Shown here: positions 34,569 to 44,091 of the stretch, piece after piece
How positions within the stretch are numbered: position 1 is the stretch's first letter
How the letters are laid out: the number at the start of each line of letters is the position of its first letter
Source of the DNA: Actinobacillus vicugnae
GTDB taxonomy: Bacteria > Pseudomonadota > Gammaproteobacteria > Enterobacterales > Pasteurellaceae
Direction: 5' to 3'
DNA: 64,000 nucleotides
NCBI RefSeq assembly: GCF_901687125.1
Contig: NZ_CABFJY010000044.1
Coordinates: 62,001 to 126,000, forward strand
Program-made: the position numbers and the translations under genes
The notes under the pieces: generated by a model
Told to the model about the DNA's origin: nothing
Databases searched by the model: none
Seen by the model: only the letters and a program-made list of their open reading frames with translations

Positions 34569-35212
34569 TAGTCTTTTTCATCCATTAAATGTTTTGGCGC
34601 TGCGCCGCCGATTGATTGCACGAAGCTATCACGTTGGAAAACTCGAGTCATATAAGTTTTGATTGCTTTACTGCCCGCTCCTGTAAACTCAACACCTAAA
34701 CTGTGCATTTTCCAAAGTAACGGTGCTACATAACAATCTACCAAACTAAATTCTTCGTTCATAAAATAAGGTGTTGCTGCAAATACGGGACCAAGCGCTA
34801 ACATTTCATCGCGTAATTGAAGCAATGCTTTTTTCGCTTCTTTTGATTCAGGATCTTTATTCACAATATCAATTAATGAATACCAATCTTGTTCAATGCG
34901 GTGCATAGTTAAACGGCATTTACCACGTAGCACTGGATAAACTGGCATTAGCGGTGGATGAGGAAAACGTTCATCAAGGTATTCCATAATGATACGTGAA
35001 TTAAATAACACAAGATCACGATCAACTAAAGTAGGTACGTTGCCGTATGGATTTACTTCCATTAAATCTTCAGAAATCGTGTCAGGACTAATATTTTCAA
35101 TTTCGTAAGGCACACCTTTTTCTGCTAAGACAATGCGCACTTGGTGGCTATACACATCATTTTTATCTGAAAAAAGAGTCATTACTGATCGTTTATTCGC
35201 ACTGGTGGTCAT
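34568..35212 (-). CDS. sspA: Stringent starvation protein A
   Basis: SspA is an RNA polymerase-associated protein with a glutathione-S-transferase fold that helps stationary-phase and acid survival. The 214-residue product has MTLFSDKNDVYSHQVRIVLAEKGV, NPYGNVPTLVDRD and SRIIMEYLDERFPHPPLMP in the N-terminal thioredoxin-like domain, then an all-helical C-terminal domain. I chose the ATG at 35212 with GGAGAT upstream over one 12 codons earlier. First gene of sspAB. Confidence 0.95.
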   Translation of the reverse strand: MTTSANKRSVMTLFSDKNDVYSHQVRIVLAEKGVPYEIENISPDTISEDLMEVNPYGNVPTLVDRDLVLFNSRIIMEYLDERFPHPPLMPVYPVLRGKCRLTMHRIEQDWYSLIDIVNKDPESKEAKKALLQLRDEMLALGPVFAATPYFMNEEFSLVDCYVAPLLWKMHSLGVEFTGAGSKAIKTYMTRVFQRDSFVQSIGGAAPKHLMDEKD

Positions 35213-35373
35213 ATATATTTTATCTCCGATTCTGATTGCAACTAGCAACTACATAATTTGAAAAAATGGTCGCATATGGTAACACATTTCATCCGCTTCT
35301 TGATAGCGTTAAATTATGATTTGTGGATAATTCTTTACATTGCTCAGATTGTTTTCAGTTAACATAATTTCAC

Positions 35374-35389
35374 AAGCAAACGTTTGCCT
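35374..35389 (+). promoter_or_regulatory. PurR operator upstream of purE
   Basis: AAGCAAACGTTTGCCT is a near-perfect PurR box with a symmetric GCAAACGTTTGC core, about 60 bp before the purE ATG. It predicts purine repression of the purE-ansA-purK operon. Confidence 0.85.
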
Positions 35390-35449
35390 GTCGTGCTATA
35401 CTTTGATTCATTATTATTTTATTTCCCTATTTTCCAAAAAGGAACAAAT

Positions 35450-35944
35450 ATGTCACAAAAACCTGAAATTGCGATTGTTATGGGTTCAAAAAGCGACTGG
35501 GAAACCATGTCAGAAACAACACAAATCTTAGATCAATTTAATTTGGCTTATCATGTTGAAGTGGTTTCGGCACATCGTACACCAGACAAATTGTTTTCGT
35601 TTGCGGAAACAGCAGAACAAAACGGCTATAAAGTGATTATCGCTGGTGCAGGCGGTGCGGCACATTTACCAGGGATGATTGCAGCAAAAACAATTGTGCC
35701 AGTATTAGGTGTCCCCGTAAAAAGTTCAATGCTAAGTGGCGTAGATAGTTTATACTCTATTGTACAAATGCCAAAAGGCATTCCTGTTGGCACACTTGCG
35801 ATTGGCCCTGCGGGCGCAGCAAATGCAGGGTTATTGGCTGCACAAATTTTAGCTGCATTCAATCCTGAATTAACGCAAAAATTACACGCATTCCGTAATA
35901 AACAAACGCAAGTTGTGTTAGATAATCCAGATCCACGCAATTAA
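35450..35944 (+). CDS. purE: N5-carboxyaminoimidazole ribonucleotide mutase PurE
   Basis: PurE converts N5-CAIR to CAIR in de novo purine synthesis. The 164-residue product has the phosphate-binding [21 protein letters not shown] and [12 protein letters not shown] motifs of class I PurE. The ATG at 35450 has GGAAC upstream. A 22-codon extension through the promoter is rejected. First gene of an operon whose expected partner purK follows only after ansA. Confidence 0.97.
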   Translation: MSQKPEIAIVMGSKSDWETMSETTQILDQFNLAYHVEVVSAHRTPDKLFSFAETAEQNGYKVIIAGAGGAAHLPGMIAAKTIVPVLGVPVKSSMLSGVDSLYSIVQMPKGIPVGTLAIGPAGAANAGLLAAQILAAFNPELTQKLHAFRNKQTQVVLDNPDPRN

Positions 35945-35957
35945 TACGAATAAACTC

Positions 35958-36923
35958 ATGACAAAGAAACTTTTAATCCTACATACAGGCGGAACTATTT
36001 CAATGAGTGAAGGCGAAGACGGCAAAGTTTCACCTTCGGAAAAGAACCCACTGCTTTCTGCTTTAGAACGTTTAAACCACCCTGCACAATTAAGCCAAGA
36101 ATCGGTGCTAAACGTACCTTCTCCGCATATTACATTACAACATTGGCTATTGCTTAAAACACGTATTGAAAAAGCAGTCAATGAAGAGAATTATGACGGC
36201 ATTGTAATTACACATGGCACAGATACGTTAGAAGAAACTGCTTATTTCCTTGATTTAGCGCTTGAAGTCAATGTGCCTGTTGCAATCACTGGCGCAATGC
36301 GTTCAAGTAATGAACTAGGTTCAGACGGGTTAATTAACTTACAAAGTGCCATTTTGGTGGCACTCTGCCCTGAAAGCCAAGGCAAAGGCGTATTAGTGGT
36401 AATGAATGATGAAATTCACAACGCCAAATTTGTCACCAAAACGCACACCACTAATGTTGCTACATTCCAAACGCCAACTTTTGGACCTTGTGGTTTAATC
36501 GCTAAAAACCGTGTGCTTTATTTCCAACAATTAACCGAATACGAACGCTTCCCTGCACAAACCATCACTCGTACCAACGTGCAATTAGTAAAAAGCTATG
36601 CGGGTATGGATAGTTTCTTATTAGAACAACTTGCCCACCATGGTTGTGATGGCGTGGTGATTGAAGCGCTTGGCGCAGGTAACTTACCTCCTAGCTGTTT
36701 AGCAGGCTTAGATGCGCTATTACGAGCTAATATCCCAGTGGTATTAGTTTCTCGTGCATTTAATGGTGTAACGCAAGACGTGTACGACTATTTAGGTGGT
36801 GGTAAACAGCTTAAACAGCAAAACGTTATTTTTACGACAGGTTTAAGTGGTCAAAAAGCACGAATTAAGCTGTTAGTGTTATTAAATCAACAGCTTACAA
36901 AACCTCTCGCAGAATATTTCTAA
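35958..36923 (+). CDS. ansA: Type I (cytoplasmic) L-asparaginase
   Basis: Hydrolyses asparagine to aspartate and ammonia. The 321-residue protein has both catalytic threonine motifs, HTGGTISMSE at the N-terminus and THGTDTLEETAYFL, plus TGAMRSSNELGSDG. It has no signal peptide, which fits the cytoplasmic enzyme. It lies 13 bp after purE and 73 bp before purK. Aspartate feeds the SAICAR and adenylosuccinate steps of purine synthesis, a possible reason for the insertion. Confidence 0.93.
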   Translation: MTKKLLILHTGGTISMSEGEDGKVSPSEKNPLLSALERLNHPAQLSQESVLNVPSPHITLQHWLLLKTRIEKAVNEENYDGIVITHGTDTLEETAYFLDLALEVNVPVAITGAMRSSNELGSDGLINLQSAILVALCPESQGKGVLVVMNDEIHNAKFVTKTHTTNVATFQTPTFGPCGLIAKNRVLYFQQLTEYERFPAQTITRTNVQLVKSYAGMDSFLLEQLAHHGCDGVVIEALGAGNLPPSCLAGLDALLRANIPVVLVSRAFNGVTQDVYDYLGGGKQLKQQNVIFTTGLSGQKARIKLLVLLNQQLTKPLAEYF

Positions 36924-36935
36924 TGATAATAGCTT

Positions 36936-36976
36936 CGAAAATTCGAACGTTATTTGCAAACTACGCTCGAATTTTC
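36936..36976 (+). other. Hairpin between ansA and purK
   Basis: Inverted repeat CGAAAATTCGA / TCGAATTTTC around a 20-base loop, without a T-run. It could be a processing or stabilising structure or an imperfect regulator site. The purK start is about 20 bp downstream. Confidence 0.45.
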
Positions 36977-36996
36977 TGCAAACGGAATTATACAAA

Positions 36997-38085
36997 ATGC
37001 AAAAAAGCGCACTTTATCCACCCATTTATGTTCTTGGTAATGGTCAGCTCGGCAGAATGTTACGCTACGCAGGCGCACCACTTGATATTGAAGTTAAATC
37101 GCTCGCCTTTGATGCGTCCATTTTCGAACTTGAAGAAAACAGTATCATCACCGCAGAAATTGAGCGTTGGGCAGAAACGCCGTTAACCCAATTATTGGGT
37201 AATCATAAAAATTTTGTAAATCTAAACGTATTCGGCATGACAGCAGATCGTTTTACCCAAAAATCATTGTTAGACAAACTCCAACTTTCGACCTCACCAT
37301 GGCAACTGCTCGAAAATGCTAGCCAATGGCAACAAATTTTTAGCGATATTGGTGAAAAAGTGGTGGTAAAACGTCGTACAGGCGGATACGACGGGCGAGG
37401 TCAATGGATTGTAACTCAAAACACTCTCGACCAAATTACGCCCGATCTGTTTGGCGAAGTGATTGCAGAAAAATTTATTCCGTTTGACGGCGAAATCTCA
37501 ATTGTAGGCGCACGTTTCCGTGACAGCTCTACTCGCTTCTATCCAATCAGCCATAACTTACAACAAAACGGTATTTTGCGTTACTCCGTTTGTGATGTGA
37601 ATTTGTCAAACCAGCAAACTTATCAAACTCAAGCAGAACAAATGCTAGGTACGATTATGCAAGATTTAGGCTATATCGGCGTAATGGCGATGGAATGTTT
37701 TGTAGTAGGCGATAAACTTCTAATTAATGAACTTGCCCCTCGTGTACACAACAGCGGACACTGGACGCAATTAGGCTGTTCAATTAGTCAATTCGAATTG
37801 CATTTACGTGCCTTATTAGATTTACCCACTCCACCACTCAAGCAAATTGCACCAAGTGTAATGGTGAATTTAATTGGCATTGAACACAACAACGCATGGC
37901 TTGAAGTGCCGTTCTCACAATTGCATTGGTACGGCAAAGAAGTGCGTACAGGACGCAAAGTTGGACATATCAACTTATGTCACCCGTCTAAATCAAAATT
38001 AATTCAATTGCTTGAACAACTTCGTCCAAATTTAACCGAAGATTTTCATTTAGGATTAAATTGGGTAATTAACAAATTGAAATAA
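36997..38085 (+). CDS. purK: N5-carboxyaminoimidazole ribonucleotide synthase PurK
   Basis: PurK carboxylates AIR using ATP and bicarbonate, making the substrate for PurE. The 362-residue ATP-grasp protein starts with VLGNGQLGRMLRYAGAPL (Rossmann-like N-terminus). It contains VVKRRTGGYDGRGQW (ATP-binding loop), EKFIPFDGEISIVGAR and NELAPRVHNSGHWTQ. It is separated from purE by ansA but remains in the same PurR-controlled transcription unit by position. Confidence 0.97.
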   Translation: MQKSALYPPIYVLGNGQLGRMLRYAGAPLDIEVKSLAFDASIFELEENSIITAEIERWAETPLTQLLGNHKNFVNLNVFGMTADRFTQKSLLDKLQLSTSPWQLLENASQWQQIFSDIGEKVVVKRRTGGYDGRGQWIVTQNTLDQITPDLFGEVIAEKFIPFDGEISIVGARFRDSSTRFYPISHNLQQNGILRYSVCDVNLSNQQTYQTQAEQMLGTIMQDLGYIGVMAMECFVVGDKLLINELAPRVHNSGHWTQLGCSISQFELHLRALLDLPTPPLKQIAPSVMVNLIGIEHNNAWLEVPFSQLHWYGKEVRTGRKVGHINLCHPSKSKLIQLLEQLRPNLTEDFHLGLNWVINKLK

Positions 38086-38090
38086 TCATA

Positions 38091-38148
38091 ACAAGCGGTT
38101 TGTTTTCTTTCGAAATTTGCAAAAAATTTTAAAAAACAGACCGCTTGT
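38091..38148 (+). terminator. Inverted uptake-sequence terminator behind purK
   Basis: Perfect ACAAGCGGT / ACCGCTTGT pair flanking an extended partly complementary AT-rich stem, just after the purK stop. Confidence 0.72.
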
Positions 38149-38218
38149 CTATTGCTAAAATAGCTAATGGATTGTATAAGTATTTCTAATTTTAAACACA
38201 ACTTTTAGAGGACAAAAA

Positions 38219-39415
38219 ATGTCAATGTTCAACCATATCCAAGCGGCTCCAGCCGATCCAATTTTAGGTTTAGGCGAAGCATTTAAAGCGGAACAACGTG
38301 CAGGGAAAATTAATCTCGGCATCGGCGTTTATATGAATGCAGAAGGTAAAACGCCAATCGTGAAAGCAGTAAAAAAAGCGGAAGCACTATTACTCGAAGA
38401 AGAAACTAATAAAAACTATCTCACGATTGACGGAGTACAAGCGTTTAACGCTTATACGCAAGAGCTTTTATTTGGTAAAGATGCAGAAATCATCGCATCA
38501 GGTCGTGCAAAAACCGCACAAAGTTTAGGCGGTACTGGTGCATTACGTATCGCTGCAGAATTTATCAAACGCCAAACTTCAGCGAAAAATATTTGGATTT
38601 CGAACCCAACTTGGCCAAATCATAATGCCATTGCAGAAGCCGTTGGCTTAAATGTAAAAGGCTATCGTTACTACAATAAAGAAACTCACGGTTTAGATTG
38701 GGATAACTTACTTTCAGATTTAAGCCAAGCGGAAGCAGGTGATGTCGTGTTATTACACGGTTGTTGTCATAACCCAACGGGTATTGACCCAACGCCAGAA
38801 CAATGGGACACACTAGCAAAACTTTCTGCGGAAAAAGGTTGGTTACCATTATTTGATTTTGCTTATCAAGGTTTTGGTAACGGTTTAGATCAAGACGCTT
38901 ACGGCTTGCGTGCCTTTGTGAAAAATCATAAAGAATTATTGATCGCAAGCTCGTACTCGAAAAATTTCGGCTTATATAACGAACGTGTCGGCGCATTTAC
39001 AATTGTGGCAGAAAATGCCGAAGTAGCAAATACAGCATTCACTCAAATCAAATCCATTATTCGTGTACTCTACTCTAACCCAGCTTCACACGGTGCAAAT
39101 ACCGTAGCACGTGTATTAAGTGATGAAGTGTTACGTGCAGAATGGGTGGAAGAATTAGATGAAATGCGTAACCGTATTAAAGATATGCGCAACAGCATGG
39201 TGCAGCTATTAAAAGAGAAAGGCGCAAAACAAGATTTTGATTTTATCTCACAGCAAAATGGTATGTTCTCATTTAGTGGGCTCACCCCAGAACAAGTGGA
39301 TCGCCTACGTGAAGACTTTGCGATTTATGCAGTACGTTCGGGACGAATCAATGTAGCGGGTATTACCGACCAAAACATTGACGCTCTTTGCGAAGCGATT
39401 GTGAAAGTATTGTAA
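38219..39415 (+). CDS. aspC: Aspartate/aromatic aminotransferase
   Basis: A PLP-dependent class I aminotransferase of the AspC/TyrB group. The 398-residue product matches the family length (396-397). The PLP lysine is Lys248 in [15 protein letters not shown]. Also present are [47 protein letters not shown] and the C-terminal [14 protein letters not shown] lies nine bases before the ATG. Preference for aspartate over aromatic substrates cannot be decided by eye. Confidence 0.93.
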   Translation: MSMFNHIQAAPADPILGLGEAFKAEQRAGKINLGIGVYMNAEGKTPIVKAVKKAEALLLEEETNKNYLTIDGVQAFNAYTQELLFGKDAEIIASGRAKTAQSLGGTGALRIAAEFIKRQTSAKNIWISNPTWPNHNAIAEAVGLNVKGYRYYNKETHGLDWDNLLSDLSQAEAGDVVLLHGCCHNPTGIDPTPEQWDTLAKLSAEKGWLPLFDFAYQGFGNGLDQDAYGLRAFVKNHKELLIASSYSKNFGLYNERVGAFTIVAENAEVANTAFTQIKSIIRVLYSNPASHGANTVARVLSDEVLRAEWVEELDEMRNRIKDMRNSMVQLLKEKGAKQDFDFISQQNGMFSFSGLTPEQVDRLREDFAIYAVRSGRINVAGITDQNIDALCEAIVKVL

Positions 39416-39441
39416 AATATTAAACCGCTTCATAAAATAGT

Positions 39442-39467
39442 AAGGACGCCATATTTGGCGTCCTATT
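39442..39467 (+). terminator. Rho-independent terminator of aspC
   Basis: Perfect AAGGACGCC / GGCGTCCT stem with a short loop and a T-rich tail, 27 bp after the stop. Confidence 0.82.
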
Positions 39468-39517
39468 TATACCTTAACAAAATACACGAAGTGTCGTGTC
39501 CCTATGTTCATCCATTT

Positions 39518-40801
39518 TTACGCATTCATAATCGCTTCAATATCCGCAATTTCTTTTGGACAGCCGCTCGTTAGGTTTTTATTGCCGTATTCAGTGATCA
39601 ATAAATTATCTTCAATACGCACACCAATCCCTTTATATTGTTCTGGCACATCTGCTTTGTTAGAAATATACAACCCAGGTTCTAAGGTAAGCACCATTCC
39701 TATCTCAAGCGGGCGATCTCGTTCTGTTCCATAATTACCGACATCATGCACATCCAGCCCGAGCCAATGTCCTAAACCGTGCATATAAAATTGGCAATAG
39801 GCTTTATCTGCAATTAGCTGTGTCACTTCGCCTTTTAAAATGCCTAAACGTACCAAACCTTCAGTCAGTACCTGTACCGCTTTTTCATTAGCGATTTTGA
39901 TAGAGCTTTGCGGAACCAACAATTTGCTAGCCTCTTTCATTGCCTCTAACACCAGCTGATAAATTTCTCGTTGCGCTTCAGAAAATTTGCCATTAACAGG
40001 AAAAGTACGAGTAATATCGCCCGCATAGTGCGCAAATTCCGCCCCTGCATCAATCAACAACAAATCACCGTCCTTTAACACTTGATCATTTTCGTTGTAA
40101 TGCAAGATACAAGCATTTTCTCCGCCTGCGACAATTGAATTATAAGCAGGAAATCTTGCACCAAAGCGAGTAAATTCATGCTGAATTTCCCCTTCAATTT
40201 CCAGCTCGTAACGATTTGGGCGAGTTTGTTTCATCGCTCGAATATGTGCCAAGCCAGAAATATGACACGCTTGCTGAATCAAAGCGATTTCAGCAGTTGA
40301 TTTAATCAAACGCATTTCCGACAACATCGATTGCCAATCAATTACTTCCTCAAACTGGTTTGCGACAAGCTCATCCCCCCAACTTTGTAAGCCTTTAGCG
40401 TAATAACAAGCGGTCAAATTTACGGTTTTTTCTGCAAAAACAGACGCAATTTCCTCAATATCAAACGCCAAATCTACATTCAGGGTTTCAGGGGCTTTTT
40501 CAATACCCAAACGGCGTCCGTTCCACGTTTCCATCAGCGGATCTTTTTTGCGTACAAAAATCACACTCTCATTTTTGCCGTCTTTTTTAACCAGCAATAA
40601 CGCTGCCTTCGGCTCAGCAAACCCCGTTAAATACCAAAAATAGCTATCTGGACGAAATAAATAATCACAATCGCTATTACGGCGTTTTTCGGTTTCAGTA
40701 AATACAATCAGCGCAGAATTGTCCTGCATTTGTGCAAACACACGATTTCTGCGTTCAATAAATTCTTCTCTCGGTAATTCGGCTAAATAAGCAAGATCCA
40801 T
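39518..40801 (-). CDS. pepP: Xaa-Pro aminopeptidase
   Basis: PepP removes N-terminal residues preceding proline. The 427-residue product has an N-terminal creatinase-like domain (DYLFRPDSYFWYLTGFAEP) and a pita-bread catalytic domain. Metal ligands are visible in LIDAGAEFAHYAGDITRTFP (two Asp), HGLGHWLGLDVHDVG (His), TLEPGLYI (Glu) and VRIEDNLLI (Glu). It resembles E. coli PepP more than PepQ across its length. An uptake sequence (ACAAGCGGTCA) lies inside the coding region near 40406, encoding part of a tolerant segment. Confidence 0.94.
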   Translation of the reverse strand: MDLAYLAELPREEFIERRNRVFAQMQDNSALIVFTETEKRRNSDCDYLFRPDSYFWYLTGFAEPKAALLLVKKDGKNESVIFVRKKDPLMETWNGRRLGIEKAPETLNVDLAFDIEEIASVFAEKTVNLTACYYAKGLQSWGDELVANQFEEVIDWQSMLSEMRLIKSTAEIALIQQACHISGLAHIRAMKQTRPNRYELEIEGEIQHEFTRFGARFPAYNSIVAGGENACILHYNENDQVLKDGDLLLIDAGAEFAHYAGDITRTFPVNGKFSEAQREIYQLVLEAMKEASKLLVPQSSIKIANEKAVQVLTEGLVRLGILKGEVTQLIADKAYCQFYMHGLGHWLGLDVHDVGNYGTERDRPLEIGMVLTLEPGLYISNKADVPEQYKGIGVRIEDNLLITEYGNKNLTSGCPKEIADIEAIMNA

Positions 40802-40913
40802 AGTATTATTCTCCTCTTTAAATGTCTGATTATTCTAACATAAGCAAGCGGTTCGATTTATGACAAATTCTACAAAGAAACCTTATAAAATAAACTGACT
40901 TTTGACGTATTTT

Positions 40914-40964
40914 ACCCCTCTCTAGATCCCCCTCTTTAGAAAAGAGGGACTAGGGGAGATTTGA
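40914..40964. repeat. Nested palindromic intergenic element
   Basis: Outer CCCCT / AGGGG and inner CCCTCTTT / AAAGAGGG arms form two nested palindromes between pepP and uvrB. The pattern looks like a dispersed REP-type element; only one copy is seen here. The rest of the 250-bp gap holds an uptake-sequence hairpin. Confidence 0.5.
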
Positions 40965-40982
40965 TTGCGATAATGATTGGAT

Positions 40983-41046
40983 ACAAGCGGTCAAATTTCC
41001 CTAAAATTTTGCAATTGCAAAAAATCAGAAAAATTTAACCACTTGT
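40983..41046 (-). terminator. Uptake-sequence inverted pair behind uvrB
   Basis: ACAAGCGGTCAAATTT faces AAATTTAACCACTTGT (one change in the core) directly after the uvrB stop on the minus strand. Confidence 0.6.
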
Positions 41047-41052
41047 CATAAA

Positions 41053-43086
41053 CTAAACTTCCAATAAAACCGCCTTCAACTGCCCAATCTTATCCCTTAC
41101 CGCCGCCGCTTTTTCAAACTCTAGATCTTTAGCGAAGTCTCGCATTTGTTGTTCTAACTGTTTGAGTTCTTTTTCCAGCTCTTTGCGGGATTTTGGTTTG
41201 TAGGCATTTGCAGATTTTTCTTCAATTTTGACCGCTTGTTTGCCACGTTTTGGCTTGTCGGTTTGTCCAATATCCAGCAACTCGCCCACTTTTTTATTTA
41301 AGGCTTGCGGTGTGATGCCGTGTTCTTCGTTATATTTCTGCTGTTTTTCACGGCGGCGTTCAGTTTCTGTAATCGCCTTTTGCATTGAATTAGTAATGCG
41401 ATCACCATATAAAATGGCTTTACCATTTAAGTTTCGTGCTGCTCGCCCAATAGTTTGAATAAGCGAACGTTCTGAACGCAAAAAGCCCTCTTTGTCAGCA
41501 TCAAGGATGGCTACCAACGACACTTCAGGCATATCCAAGCCTTCACGCAATAAGTTGATGCCGACTAACACATCAAACATACCCATGCGTAAATCGTGGA
41601 TAATTTCCACCCGCTCAACGGTGTCAATATCGCTGTGTAAATAACGCACTCGCACGCCGTGTTCATCTAAATAATCGGTTAAGTCTTCCGCCATTTTTTT
41701 GGTGAGCGTGGTGACTAATACACGCTCATTTACGGCTACCCTTTTATGGATTTCAGAAAGCAAATCGTCCACTTGGGTTGCTACAGGGCGAACTTCAATA
41801 ATCGGATCTAATAAACCTGTTGGTCGCACTACTTGATCGACCACATCGCCATTTGATTTTTCCAGTTCATAATTACCAGGGGTTGCCGAAACATAAATCG
41901 TTTGTGGTGCAAGACGTTCAAATTCTTCAAAACGTAGCGGGCGGTTATCCAGTGCAGATGGCAAGCGGAAACCATATTGCACTAAGGTTTCTTTTCTCGC
42001 TCGGTCGCCTCGATACATTCCGCCAATTTGTGGCACAGTAACGTGGCTTTCATCAATCACTAAAATACCGTCTGCAGGCATATAATCAAATAAGGTCGGT
42101 GGTGGCTCGCCCTCTTTTCTGCCCGAGAGATAGCGGGAATAGTTTTCGATCCCTGAGCAATAGCCAAGCTCGTTCATCATTTCAATATCGAATTGGGTAC
42201 GTTGAGTAATGCGCTGCTCTTCCAACAATTTATTTTCTTGGATGAAGTATTCTCGCCGTTCCACTAACTCTGATTTTATTTGTTCAATTGCTTCTAAAAT
42301 GCGTTCACGGGGGGTAACGTAGTGCGTTTTCGGGTAAATGGTATAACGTGGTACTTTGCCTAAGCTATGCCCTGTGAGCGGGTCAAATAGCGAAAGGCTT
42401 TCGATTTCATCATCAAACAGTTCAACACGTAAAGCGATCTCGTCCGATTCAGCAGGGAAAATATCGATCACTTCGCCCCGAACACGGAAGGTCGAACGCT
42501 GAAAAGCCTGATCGTTGCGGGTGTATTGCAGCTCGGCAAGACGTGCAAGGATTTCTCGCTGATCAATAATTGCCCCAACTTGCAAATGCAACATCATCTG
42601 CATATAGGCATCCACGTCTCCTAAACCATAAATAGCAGAAACAGAAGCGACTACAATCGTATCTCTACGCTCCAAAAATGATTTGGTCGCAGAAAGCCGC
42701 ATTTGTTCGATTTGTTCGTTAATCGAGGCATCTTTTTCAATGAAGGTATCGCTGGCTGGCACATAGGCTTCAGGCTGGTAATAATCGTAGTAAGACACGA
42801 AATATTCCACCGCATTTTCAGGGAAGAATGCTTTCATTTCCGCATAAAGCTGTGCAGCAAGGGTTTTATTTGGCGCAAGCAACATTGCAGGGCGATTGAG
42901 TTCAGCAATCACATTCGCAATGGTAAAGGTTTTACCCGAGCCTGTTACCCCCAATAAGGTTTGATGTGCCAAGCCGTCATTTAAGCCTTCCGTAAGTTTT
43001 GCAATTGCCGTAGGCTGATCCCCCGACGGCTTAAACGGGCTATGTAAAATAAAGGGCTTGCCTTGCTTTTCTTGTTTGTTGCTCAT
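41053..43086 (-). CDS. uvrB: UvrABC excision repair helicase subunit UvrB
   Basis: UvrB is the damage-verification helicase-like subunit of nucleotide excision repair. The 677-residue product (E. coli 673) has Walker A GVTGSGKT near residue 45, the beta-hairpin region around [12 protein letters not shown], the DEAD-like DESH motif, and helicase motif [11 protein letters not shown]. The C-terminal UVR domain ([25 protein letters not shown]) binds UvrC. I saw no LexA-type box (CTGT-N8-ACAG) in the short upstream region. Confidence 0.97.
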   Translation of the reverse strand: MSNKQEKQGKPFILHSPFKPSGDQPTAIAKLTEGLNDGLAHQTLLGVTGSGKTFTIANVIAELNRPAMLLAPNKTLAAQLYAEMKAFFPENAVEYFVSYYDYYQPEAYVPASDTFIEKDASINEQIEQMRLSATKSFLERRDTIVVASVSAIYGLGDVDAYMQMMLHLQVGAIIDQREILARLAELQYTRNDQAFQRSTFRVRGEVIDIFPAESDEIALRVELFDDEIESLSLFDPLTGHSLGKVPRYTIYPKTHYVTPRERILEAIEQIKSELVERREYFIQENKLLEEQRITQRTQFDIEMMNELGYCSGIENYSRYLSGRKEGEPPPTLFDYMPADGILVIDESHVTVPQIGGMYRGDRARKETLVQYGFRLPSALDNRPLRFEEFERLAPQTIYVSATPGNYELEKSNGDVVDQVVRPTGLLDPIIEVRPVATQVDDLLSEIHKRVAVNERVLVTTLTKKMAEDLTDYLDEHGVRVRYLHSDIDTVERVEIIHDLRMGMFDVLVGINLLREGLDMPEVSLVAILDADKEGFLRSERSLIQTIGRAARNLNGKAILYGDRITNSMQKAITETERRREKQQKYNEEHGITPQALNKKVGELLDIGQTDKPKRGKQAVKIEEKSANAYKPKSRKELEKELKQLEQQMRDFAKDLEFEKAAAVRDKIGQLKAVLLEV

Positions 43087-43173
43087 AAAAATCCTTAACC
43101 GCTATTTTTAAAACGATTGAGGATTTTAACATAAGCAAGCGGTTAATTTTCTAAGAAAATTTGCAAATAAAAA

Positions 43174-43189
43174 TGTGAATAAGATCACA
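43174..43189 (+). promoter_or_regulatory. CRP-binding site upstream of efeO
   Basis: TGTGAATAAGATCACA has both consensus half-sites with six-base spacing, about 80 bp before the efeO start and just upstream of a Fur-like box. Confidence 0.72.
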
Positions 43190-43208
43190 AAATTATCAAG
43201 CTAAATTT

Positions 43209-43227
43209 GATAATGATTATTAATCAG
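43209..43227 (+). promoter_or_regulatory. Fur-like box upstream of efeO
   Basis: GATAATGATTATTAATC matches the 6-1-6 Fur pattern (13 of 19 positions of the consensus), about 40 bp before efeO. It predicts iron repression of the operon. Confidence 0.65.
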
Positions 43228-43267
43228 AATATGATCACTATATTGTTATCAGATATAGGAAATTTTT

Positions 43268-44077
43268 ATGCGTTTAACAAAATTAGCTGTGGCGTTTTCA
43301 TTATTGATGTCCACTCAATCTTTCGCATTGGATTTGAGCAAAGAAACCGAAACTTATAAGCAATTTGTGGTAGAGCAAATTGATCAACTGGTTGCCGATA
43401 CCGAAAAATTTGTCGGCTACTTAGAAAAAGGTAATGTGCAAAAAGCGAAGCAAATTTACCCGCTTGCACGTATGTATTTTGAGCGTTCTGAGCCTATTGC
43501 TGAAAGTTTTGGCGATTTAGATCCTCGTATTGATGCTCGCCTTGCCGATTTAACTGAAGAAGGCAAAACCGAAAAAGATTGGTCTGGCTTCCATAAAATT
43601 GAAAAAGTGTTATGGGAAAAAAACACCACCAAAGGCACAAAAGAGACCGCGGAACAACTGCTTAAAGATGTAAAAGAGTTGCGAGCAAAAATTCCAACGG
43701 CAGAAGTCACGCCTGAATTGATGATCACAGGTGCGGTTGATTTATTAAATGAAGTATCAACCACGAAAGTAACAGGTGAAGAAGAAATCTTCTCAAAAAC
43801 TGACCTTTACGACTTCAAAGCAAATATTGAAGGGGCGGAGAAAATTTATGAAATCTTCAAACCTCAATTAGAAAAAGTGGACGCAAAATTATCCGCAGAG
43901 ATTGCTCACCGTTTCGCAGCAGTTAATACGCTCTTAGCAAAACATAATAAAGCCAAAACAGGCTATGACTATGTGGCGTACAACACGCTTTCAAAAGCAG
44001 ACATTAAAGCACTCGCTGAAGCGGTAAACCAACTTGGTGAACCATTAGCTCAATTAGGCGTATTGTTAAATAAATAA
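43268..44077 (+). CDS. efeO: Periplasmic iron-uptake protein EfeO/EfeM type (imelysin, M75)
   Basis: EfeO-type proteins bind metal in the periplasm for the EfeUOB ferrous iron system. The 269-residue product has a 20-residue signal peptide (ending STQSFA) and the M75/imelysin metal motif HxxE at His109-Glu112 (SGFHKIEKVLWE). It lacks the N-terminal cupredoxin domain of E. coli EfeO, so it is the short EfeM form. First gene of an operon with a Fur-like and a CRP-like site. It lies 14 bp before efeB. Confidence 0.88.
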   Translation: MRLTKLAVAFSLLMSTQSFALDLSKETETYKQFVVEQIDQLVADTEKFVGYLEKGNVQKAKQIYPLARMYFERSEPIAESFGDLDPRIDARLADLTEEGKTEKDWSGFHKIEKVLWEKNTTKGTKETAEQLLKDVKELRAKIPTAEVTPELMITGAVDLLNEVSTTKVTGEEEIFSKTDLYDFKANIEGAEKIYEIFKPQLEKVDAKLSAEIAHRFAAVNTLLAKHNKAKTGYDYVAYNTLSKADIKALAEAVNQLGEPLAQLGVLLNK

Positions 44078-44091
44078 CGGTAGGACAAAAA

